NCBI RefSeq assembly: GCF_014384705.1
Contig: NZ_JACRSN010000004.1
Coordinates: 62,001 to 126,000, forward strand
Origin: Yeguia hominis
GTDB taxonomy: Bacteria; Bacillota; Clostridia; Oscillospirales; Acutalibacteraceae
Direction of reading: 5' to 3'
DNA length: 64,000 nt
Each line of letters opens with the position of its first letter. The first letter of the stretch is position 1. This document shows, piece after piece, positions 33,910 to 41,049 of this stretch. A program made the position numbers and the translations under genes. The notes beneath the pieces were generated by a model, which saw nothing but the letters and a program-made list of their open reading frames with translations, made no database searches and had not been told where the DNA came from.

Positions 33910-35912
33910 AGAGCTTCCGCCTCCAAGCTTTCTCCGGCCATCTGCAGCAGCGCGGCTTCGTCCAGCACCGGAATCCCGAGGCTTTCCGCTTTGGTCAGCT
34001 TGCTGCCCGCCGCCTCTCCGGCCACCACATACGTCGTCTTTTTCGAGACCGAGGACGCGGCCTTGCCGCCGAGCCGCTCAATGATCGCCGCCGCCTCGCT
34101 GCGCGCCAGGTGCGGCAGCGTGCCGGTCAGAACAAAGGTCATGCCGGAAAAACGCCCTTCGCCCGATGCTTCCGGCTCTCCGGAAAGGGTCAGCCCCGCT
34201 TCCCGCAGCCGCCCGATCAGGTGCCGCGTGCCGGAGAGCGAAAAGAACTGCGTCGCTGCCTGCGCCATGATTTCGCCGTAGCCGTCGATGGCGGCGATCT
34301 CCTCTGCGCTGGCCGCCAGGATCTCGTCGATGCCGCCGAATTTTGCACAGAGCAGCTTTGCGGCCTTCTGCCCGATATGGGGAATGCCCAGCGCAAAGAT
34401 CAGGCGCCAGACCGGGTTTTGTTTGGAGGTTTCGAGCGCCGCGATCAGGTTTTCGGCGCTCTTTTCGCCCATGCGTTCCAGGCCGGAGAGCTCTTCCCGC
34501 GTCAGCGCGTAGAGATCGGCCGGCGAATGCAGCTTTCCGGCTGCGACAAGCTGTTCGAGCACCGCCGGACCGAGTCCGTCAATGTCCATCGCATCGCGCG
34601 AGGCAAAATGAATCAGATGCCGCAGAAGCTGAGCGGGACATTCGGGATTCGTGCAGCGCACAGCGGCCTGGCCTTCTTCGCGCGACGTCCGGTTGCCGCA
34701 GGAGGGACAAACTTCCGGAATCCGGAACGGCACGCCGCCGGGCGCATGCGCCTTGACTGCGACAACCTCCGGGATGATCTCGCCGGCTTTGCGCAGGATG
34801 ACCCGATCGCCGACGCAGATGCCCTTTTCCGCGATAAAATCCTGATTGTGCAGCGTCGCGCGGCTGACGGTCGTTCCGGCAAGCAGCACCGGCTCAAACA
34901 CGCCCGTCGGCGTCAGAACGCCGGTCCGTCCGACGTTGATTTCAATCTCGAGAAGGGTCGTCTCTTTTTCCTCCGGCGGATACTTAAACGCCTCCGCCCA
35001 GCGCGGAAACTTCGCCGTGCTGCCGAGCGCTGCCCGGGCGGCAAACGCATTGACCTTTACGACCGCGCCGTCGATGGCGTAGGGCAGCGTGCCGCGCATC
35101 TCCCCGATCTTGCGGATCTCCGCGATGGCCTCGTCGATTTCGCGGCAGGTGCGGTAAAACGGCGGAACGGAAAATCCGAGCGACCGGAGCAGCTCCAGGG
35201 ACTCGTCGTGGCGGGAGACCGTCTCGCCCTCGATGCGCTGGATGTTGAACACAAATATGTCGAGCTGCCGCTGTGCGGTCACGCGGCTGTCCTTCTGGCG
35301 CAGAGACCCGGCCGCCGCATTGCGCGGATTCTTCGGGATCGGCTTTTCGAGGTCCTCCTGCATCTCACAAAAGCGCAGGAACGACTCGTTCGACATGTAG
35401 ACCTCCCCGCGCACCTCAAGGAACGGAATGGGACGCGAGAGCGTTTTGGGCACCGAACGGATGGACCGGATATTTTCCGTGACATCCTCGCCGGTCAGGC
35501 CATCTCCGCGCGTAGAGCCCCGCACATAGACGCCGTTTCGGTATTCCAGCGCAACCGAAAGCCCGTCGAACTTCGGCTCCACCACATATTCGATGTCCGG
35601 CGCGGTTTCGCGCACCCGGCGGTCAAAATCCCGCAATTCGTCCTCGGAAAAGGAATCGTGCAGGCTCTCCAGCGGCACCTCATGCGCAACCGGCGCAAAG
35701 GTGTTGCGCGCCGGGCCGCCGACCTTCTGGGTCGGGGAATCCGGCGTGCGCAGCTCCGGAAACTGCGCTTCCAGCGTCTCGAGTTCCCGATACATTCGGT
35801 CGTAGGTAAAGTCGTCGATCTCCGGCGCATCCTCGACGTAATATTTTTCGTTGTGATATCGTAATTCTTTTGTGAGCGCTTCAATCCGAAGCCGGGCTTC
35901 CTCTTTCTGCAA
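33906..35912 (-). CDS. ligA: NAD+-dependent DNA ligase
   Basis: A 668-residue ligase that seals nicks using NAD+. The domains run in order: Ia domain with YHNEKYYVEDAP, adenylation domain with the active lysine K114 in EPKFDGLSVA, OB fold, a four-cysteine zinc finger (CPSCGNRT and CTNPECPAQ), helix-hairpin-helix repeats (ERMGEKSAENLIAALE, LGIPHIGQKAAKLL) and a C-terminal BRCT domain (FSGMTFVLTGTLPHLARSEA). Length is standard. It is the first gene of a two-gene unit with araB. A TTGATA-17-TTTGAT sequence upstream (about 35950) might be its promoter, with weak support. Confidence 0.97.
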   Translation of the reverse strand: MQKEEARLRIEALTKELRYHNEKYYVEDAPEIDDFTYDRMYRELETLEAQFPELRTPDSPTQKVGGPARNTFAPVAHEVPLESLHDSFSEDELRDFDRRVRETAPDIEYVVEPKFDGLSVALEYRNGVYVRGSTRGDGLTGEDVTENIRSIRSVPKTLSRPIPFLEVRGEVYMSNESFLRFCEMQEDLEKPIPKNPRNAAAGSLRQKDSRVTAQRQLDIFVFNIQRIEGETVSRHDESLELLRSLGFSVPPFYRTCREIDEAIAEIRKIGEMRGTLPYAIDGAVVKVNAFAARAALGSTAKFPRWAEAFKYPPEEKETTLLEIEINVGRTGVLTPTGVFEPVLLAGTTVSRATLHNQDFIAEKGICVGDRVILRKAGEIIPEVVAVKAHAPGGVPFRIPEVCPSCGNRTSREEGQAAVRCTNPECPAQLLRHLIHFASRDAMDIDGLGPAVLEQLVAAGKLHSPADLYALTREELSGLERMGEKSAENLIAALETSKQNPVWRLIFALGIPHIGQKAAKLLCAKFGGIDEILAASAEEIAAIDGYGEIMAQAATQFFSLSGTRHLIGRLREAGLTLSGEPEASGEGRFSGMTFVLTGTLPHLARSEAAAIIERLGGKAASSVSKKTTYVVAGEAAGSKLTKAESLGIPVLDEAALLQMAGESLEAEAL

Positions 35913-36707
35913 GACAGAACACAGCCTTTCCTAATAAAATAAAATCAAACGGATTCGATCCTTCCATATCAAGACTTGATAAAAAACGGACGCCTGCACA
36001 TCCGATCGCCGGGGAACCGGGTTGTCCGGCCGAACCGCAAAATCTTTTGCGTCCGGATGAAAAAGGGCGGCAGGCCCCTATCCTGGCGGTCATGGAACCC
36101 GCATCCGCAAATTTTCTTCTCCGCCGGCGCCGACGGCATTTTTTTATAGTATAGCATTTCCCAAGGGCGGCGCGCAATGCGTTTCCCGGTTTTCGGCAAA
36201 GAAACCCGATTCAAAAGGCCGGCGGCCGCACCCTGCCGGTGCATGCGTTCGCACCCGCCGAAACGCAAAAAAGCACTGTGCGGGCAACCTTCCGGCAAGG
36301 CACGTCTCATTTCTTAAAGCTTTCTTAAATCCCGCGTTTTCAATTGATCCTCCCAATGAGAGTGTGGTATCATCAAACAGGAGACCCGCCCTGCGCGCCC
36401 GCAGTCCCATATTTTTTGCGCAGAAGCTTCCGCACGCGCAACATTTTGTGCCGAAGCCGGGTATTGTGTGCGGAGCAGCTGCACTTTCAGCGGCAAGGCT
36501 GTGCAGGGCGCACGTCGAGCCAATGCCGGCAAAGTGCGGATTCCTTTCTGCATCCGCACAAAAGAACTCGATTCCTGCCGGTCTCCTTTGTCACGGTCTT
36601 CATTGTAAACAAGACCGATTCAAGACCGATTATTAAGAAAAGACCGATCCTAAGATTCGTAAGATCCGTCTGGCCAAAAAGTCCGATGAAAGAATGAGGC
36701 GTTCGCT
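35913..36707. other. 795-base divergent gap between ligA and the importer operon
   Basis: No gene is supported. Possible signals are a weak promoter on the plus strand, TTGATC (36344-36349), 18-base spacer, TATCAT (36368-36373), and three direct copies of AAGACCGAT at 36611-36619, 36622-36630 and 36640-36648, 60-95 bases ahead of the first permease gene. The direct repeats could bind a regulator. A 13-base palindrome ATCAAGACTTGAT lies near 35970-35982. Confidence 0.45.
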
Positions 36708-37595
36708 ATGAATTCATCCAAATCTGTTTCCGCCGCACTGCGAAAAGAGCGGCGGCAGACGCTGCTTTTTCTGCTGCCGAGCCTCGGCGGCATGCTGCTC
36801 TTTTTTGTGCTTCCCTTTTTTGTCGTGATTTTTTATTCGTTTGTCGATAACCCGATCAACTGCGAATTTGTCTTTTTCGATAATTATGCCAACACGCTCC
36901 GGAACAGCGCGTTCCAGCTTGCGCTGCGCAACACGGCGCTCTTTTCGGCGATTGTCGTCCCGCTTGCGGCGGTGATTCCGCTGTGTCTTTCCATTGTGCT
37001 GGACGCCGGCGTTCCCTTCCGGAGCCAGTATCGCACCATTTTCTTAAGCCCGCTGATGGTTCCGGTCGCTTCGGTTGTGCTGATCTGGCAGGTGCTGTTT
37101 CATTTAAACGGCGCGCTCAACGATCTTTTGCAGGCGCTCGGCGCGGCCCCGATCGACTGGCTCAAATCCGACTACAGCCCCATCGTGGTTGTCGTGCTCT
37201 TTCTCTGGAAAAACATCGGATACAACATGATCCTCTTCATGGCGGCGCTCAGCAACATTCCGAAAGACCTGCTCGAAACCGCCACCATGGAAGGCGCCGG
37301 GCCGTTTGCGAAGTTCTTCCGCATCAAGCTGCCGTTTCTTTCCTCCAGCATCGTCTTTGTCGCGATTCTGTCCCTCATCAATTCCTTTAAGGTGTTCCGC
37401 GAGGTGTATCTGCTGACCGGAGACTATCCCTATGACAGCCTCTATCTGCTCCAGCACTTTATGAACAACACCTTTCAGTCGCTTGACTATCAGAAGCTCT
37501 CCAGCGCAGCGATTGTGATCTGCCTGATCATGGCGCTGATTATCGGCGCGCTGCTCTTTGCGGATGACCGGATTGGAGGGAGTGTCGAAGAATGA
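36708..37595 (+). CDS. Carbohydrate ABC transporter permease (MalF/UgpA type)
   Basis: A 295-residue six-span permease. It shows LLFLLPSLGGMLLFFVLPFFVV near the start, GVPFRSQYRTIFLSPLMVP, and the EAA loop LLETATMEGAGPFAKFFRIKLP which contacts the ATPase. It is the first gene of a five-gene operon and overlaps the next permease gene by 4 bases. No ATPase gene is in the operon, so a shared MsmX-like ATPase encoded elsewhere is expected, as known for many Firmicutes sugar importers. Confidence 0.92.
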   Translation: MNSSKSVSAALRKERRQTLLFLLPSLGGMLLFFVLPFFVVIFYSFVDNPINCEFVFFDNYANTLRNSAFQLALRNTALFSAIVVPLAAVIPLCLSIVLDAGVPFRSQYRTIFLSPLMVPVASVVLIWQVLFHLNGALNDLLQALGAAPIDWLKSDYSPIVVVVLFLWKNIGYNMILFMAALSNIPKDLLETATMEGAGPFAKFFRIKLPFLSSSIVFVAILSLINSFKVFREVYLLTGDYPYDSLYLLQHFMNNTFQSLDYQKLSSAAIVICLIMALIIGALLFADDRIGGSVEE

Positions 37596-38494
37596 AAACC
37601 CAGTTATCGAGAAAAGCGGCGCACCGGATCTACATCGCCGCCGCCGTGGTCATTCTCACGGTCATCGCCGTCGGATTTTTGCTGCCGATTGTTTTGACCG
37701 TCACCAATTCCTTTATGGAATCGACGGAGATTTCCGCGAACTACGGCGTGATTTTCGGCAGCGCCGGCACCGTCAACAAGACCTATATCGCCGAAAAGGT
37801 GAATTTAAAGTTCATCCCGGATCAGGTCAGCTTTTCCCAGTATATCACCGCGTTCGTCAAAAGTCCCGCTTATCTGCTCAAATTCTGGAACTCCGTGATT
37901 CTGGTCGTCCCCATCACAATCTTCCAGATCTGCGTGGCGCTCGGCGCTTCTTACTGCTTTGCCCGGTTCACCGGAAAATTCCGCAGCGCCGTCTTTTTCG
38001 TCTACATCATTTTGATGCTGATGCCCTATCAGGTCACGCTGGTGCCGAACTTCCTCGTCGCACAGTGGCTCCATCTTCTCGACACCTGGTGGGCCATCAT
38101 CCTGCCCGGCATCTTCTCCCCGTTCAGCGTCTTTATTTTGACGAAATTCATGCGGCGGATTCCCTCCGCCATGACAGAGGCGGCCAAGCTGGACGGCGCC
38201 GGGGAATGGAAAATCTTCTCCAGCGTGTATATCCCGCTGTGCAAAAGCGTCATTTATTCGGTTGCCATTCTCGTGTTCATCGACTATTGGAACATGGTGG
38301 AGCAGCCGCTGATTCTGCTCTCGGACCCGGAGATGCATCCACTCTCGGTATTTCTCTCGAAGATTAACGCCGGCGACATCGGGCTTGCCTTTGCCGTCGC
38401 GACCATATATATGGTTCCGCCGCTGCTTTTGTTTCTTTACAGCGAAGATTATCTCATCGACGGAATTTCCTATTCCGGCGGAATCAAAGGCTAA
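37592..38494 (+). CDS. Carbohydrate ABC transporter permease (MalG/UgpE type)
   Basis: A 300-residue partner permease. Motifs are VIAVGFLLPIVLTVTNSFM, RFTGKFRSAVFFVYIILMLM and the EAA loop MTEAAKLDGAGEWKIFSSVY. A loop of about 60 residues between the first two spans (from about residue 40 to 90) is larger than usual and could reach outside the membrane. It is translationally coupled to the first permease (4-base overlap). The following gene is an HlyD-like adaptor 38 bases later, which is not a normal companion of sugar importers. Confidence 0.92.
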   Translation: MKTQLSRKAAHRIYIAAAVVILTVIAVGFLLPIVLTVTNSFMESTEISANYGVIFGSAGTVNKTYIAEKVNLKFIPDQVSFSQYITAFVKSPAYLLKFWNSVILVVPITIFQICVALGASYCFARFTGKFRSAVFFVYIILMLMPYQVTLVPNFLVAQWLHLLDTWWAIILPGIFSPFSVFILTKFMRRIPSAMTEAAKLDGAGEWKIFSSVYIPLCKSVIYSVAILVFIDYWNMVEQPLILLSDPEMHPLSVFLSKINAGDIGLAFAVATIYMVPPLLLFLYSEDYLIDGISYSGGIKG

Positions 38495-38532
38495 TGTACA
38501 ATGGAAACCTTGTTATGGAGGGTCGTTAGAAT

Positions 38533-40002
38533 ATGAATGAAAAAGTCCTGAAAAAACGCGCCTGGATAAAAAACGCCATCATCATCTTCCTTGCCGTCAT
38601 GCTCCTGCTGACGTTTTTTTCCAACACCATTCTCAATTATTCGCTGCCGGAGGTCGCCGCGCAGTACCCCGCTTCCGGCACAGTCACCTCGAAGATCCGG
38701 GCCTCCGGCACCGTAGAGGCAAACGAAAACTACGAGGTCGTGCTCAGCGAGAGCCGAACTATCAAAAGCGTGAGCGTCAAAAACGGCGATACGGTCAAAA
38801 AGGGCGACGTGCTGTTTTTGCTCGAGGACGCCGAAAGCAGCGAACTCAAAGAAGCCCAGGCAAGCCTTGAGGATCTGCAGAGCCAGCTCAAAAAAGCGCA
38901 GCTGACTGCGACGCCGGACTATTCCGCACAGGAAATTGAAATTGCCAACGCCGAAGAAGACCTGCAGAAAGCCAGACAAAACAAGGCCGCGATCCCCGAA
39001 AAACAGCAGGCGCTCACAGACGCCAAGCTGGCCGTCAAGAAGGCGCAGCGCAAGGTCGACGAGCTGAACAAGAAGATCGAAGCCCTGCGGACGCCCGATG
39101 AAAACGGAAACCTGCCGCCGGACGCCGAAAAAAAGCTCGGCGCGCTCACCGCAGAGCTTTCTGACGCGCAGGATACCCTCGACGCCGCCACAGAGGCCCA
39201 GGCATCCGCAGAGGCTGCGGCGGGTCTGACGGAGGAGCAGGCGGATGAAGCGATCAAGACGCTGGAGCGCCAGGTGGAAAGCCTGCGCAATGCGCTCCGC
39301 GTGCAAAAAGAAGAGGACAGCCGCAATCAGGCGATCAGCAATATTGACCTCGAAGCGCTGAAAAAGAGCGTCGACAGGCAGCAGGAAACCGTCAACAAGC
39401 TCAAGAGCAAAGCGGTCGACGCGAAGGTCACCGCGAAAATGGACGGCACCGTGCGCTCGATCAGCTGCGCCAGCGGAGAGACCGTCGAAGCCGGCACGCC
39501 GCTTGCCCAGATTCAGCTCAGCGGAAAGGGCTATTCCGCGACGTTCCCCCTGACGCCGGAGCAGGCCAAGCGGGTCAATCCGGGCGACGAAGCCAGCATC
39601 CAGTATTACTGGGATTCCGACGTTAAGGCAAAGGTCGAGAGCGTCAAAAACGATCCGGATAACCCCGGAAAGAGCAAGCTTGTGACCGTTGCGGTCGACG
39701 GCAACGTCGAAGTCGGCGAAACCCTCAACTTTGTGCTCGGCGAACGCGGGACCGATTATGACATTCTTGTCCCGAACAGCGCGCTGCACGAAGATAACAA
39801 CGGCAAATTCGTGCTGATCGTCACGGCCAAGTCCACGCCGCTCGGAAACCGGTATCTCGCAACGCGCGTCGATGTCCAGGTGCTCGCAAGCGACGAGACA
39901 ACCACCGCTATTTCGGGCGCGCTCAGCGGCAGCGATTTTGTCATTACCACCTCCACCAAACCGCTCGAACCGGGCGACCAGGTCCGGCTCATGGAATCCT
40001 GA
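38533..40002 (+). CDS. HlyD/RND-type membrane fusion protein with long coiled coil
   Basis: A 489-residue protein anchored by one membrane span (about residues 13-34, NAIIIFLAVMLLLTFF). Outside the membrane it has a lipoyl-like half-domain (SGTVTSKIRASGTVEANENY and VKNGDTVKKGDVLFLLED), a coiled coil of roughly 200 residues rich in Lys, Glu, Ala and Gln (about 95-300), the second lipoyl half (KMDGTVRSISCASGETVEAG) and a beta-barrel domain. Such adaptors normally serve efflux pumps such as MacAB or type I secretion. Here the gene lies between sugar-importer permeases and a MacB-core protein, with no ATPase and no full MacB permease. Confidence 0.87.
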   Translation: MNEKVLKKRAWIKNAIIIFLAVMLLLTFFSNTILNYSLPEVAAQYPASGTVTSKIRASGTVEANENYEVVLSESRTIKSVSVKNGDTVKKGDVLFLLEDAESSELKEAQASLEDLQSQLKKAQLTATPDYSAQEIEIANAEEDLQKARQNKAAIPEKQQALTDAKLAVKKAQRKVDELNKKIEALRTPDENGNLPPDAEKKLGALTAELSDAQDTLDAATEAQASAEAAAGLTEEQADEAIKTLERQVESLRNALRVQKEEDSRNQAISNIDLEALKKSVDRQQETVNKLKSKAVDAKVTAKMDGTVRSISCASGETVEAGTPLAQIQLSGKGYSATFPLTPEQAKRVNPGDEASIQYYWDSDVKAKVESVKNDPDNPGKSKLVTVAVDGNVEVGETLNFVLGERGTDYDILVPNSALHEDNNGKFVLIVTAKSTPLGNRYLATRVDVQVLASDETTTAISGALSGSDFVITTSTKPLEPGDQVRLMES

Positions 40003-40014
40003 TGAGGGACGGCG

Positions 40015-41037
40015 ATGTCTATGAAACAACATACTGGCAGAAAAATCGCCATTCTCTGTATTTTTGCGTGCTTTCTTATTTTGTTCTTTGTCCTGATGGC
40101 CGTTCGGCTGCAGCTGGCGGCTGCCCAGACCGGCCAGTTCCGCAACAAGGTCTGGCAGGGCGACGAGACCGTCTATTCCCAAGTTTCGTGCTATCTCTCT
40201 GAGGACGCCGGGCTTTCGGCCGATTCCATCACGGAGCTTCGCCGCGGTCTCGACCTGGAGCTTGAGACCGCTTCCTTAAAGCCGGCAAACGACAGCGCCC
40301 GCCTCTGGATTGATGCCTACAGCACCGAAACGACCCTCACTGCCGAAAACGGCGGCAATTCCGTCAAAGTCAGCGCAACGGCCGTCGGCGGCGAGTTTTT
40401 CTTCTTCCACCCGATCCCCCTGCTCTCCGGATATTATTTTTCGGAAGAGGAGCTCATGCACGACCGGGTTGTGATCGACGAGAACCTTGCCTGGCAGTTT
40501 TTCGGCTCTTCCGACGTTGCCGGACAGCGCATAACAATTGGCGGCAAGCCCTTCCTCGTTGCGGCCGTCACCCAGCCGGAGGACAATGCCCTGTTTGCGG
40601 CCTCCTACGGCAAAAAGCCGCACCTCTATTTATCCTATTCCGCGCTTGCGGAGATGCTTCCGGAACGCAAGATCACCTGCTATGAGGCGATTCTGCCGAG
40701 TCCGGTCACCGGATTCGGAAAGGAGCTTGTCGCAAAGGGACTTTCGGACGCGGGCTTTTCGGCCGAAGCCGTCGAAAACTCCGCGCGGTTTTCGATCCCG
40801 AATCTCTGGGAACGGCTCAAATCCATCGGGAACCGCTCGATGCGGCTCGACACCATCCAGTATCCCTATTGGGAAAACATTGCCGTTGTGATCCAGGACC
40901 GCTGCGCGCTGTTTCTCTTCGGAGAGCTTGCGGCGCTTGCGCTCAGCCTCATCGCGCTGGTCATCGCGTTCCTGATCTTCAAACAGGATCTCAAAGCGCT
41001 TGGGGGAAAGCTTGTCCCCAAACATTTTAAACGATAA
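40015..41037 (+). CDS. Membrane protein with MacB-type periplasmic core, lacking the FtsX transmembrane module
   Basis: A 340-residue protein with an N-terminal span (IAILCIFACFLILFFVLMAV), a large extracytoplasmic part resembling the MacB_PCD domain (SKVSATAVGGEFFFFHPIPL, LLSGYYFSEEE, VVIDENLAWQFFGSSDVAGQ, RITIGGKPFLVAAV) and one C-terminal span (LFLFGELAALALSLIALVIAFLIF). A complete MacB/FtsX permease has four spans; the last two are absent and the protein ends soon after in basic residues. The frame and both ends look intact, so it appears to be a stable two-span version and not a truncation. It lies 12 bases after the HlyD-like gene and 12 before the binding protein. Confidence 0.78.
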   Translation: MSMKQHTGRKIAILCIFACFLILFFVLMAVRLQLAAAQTGQFRNKVWQGDETVYSQVSCYLSEDAGLSADSITELRRGLDLELETASLKPANDSARLWIDAYSTETTLTAENGGNSVKVSATAVGGEFFFFHPIPLLSGYYFSEEELMHDRVVIDENLAWQFFGSSDVAGQRITIGGKPFLVAAVTQPEDNALFAASYGKKPHLYLSYSALAEMLPERKITCYEAILPSPVTGFGKELVAKGLSDAGFSAEAVENSARFSIPNLWERLKSIGNRSMRLDTIQYPYWENIAVVIQDRCALFLFGELAALALSLIALVIAFLIFKQDLKALGGKLVPKHFKR

Positions 41038-41049
41038 GGAGACGTTAAG

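Noticed and set aside
38533..41037. MacAB-type efflux pump
   Set aside because: No MacB ATPase is present and the MacB-like protein lacks two of four spans, while the flanking genes are sugar importer parts.
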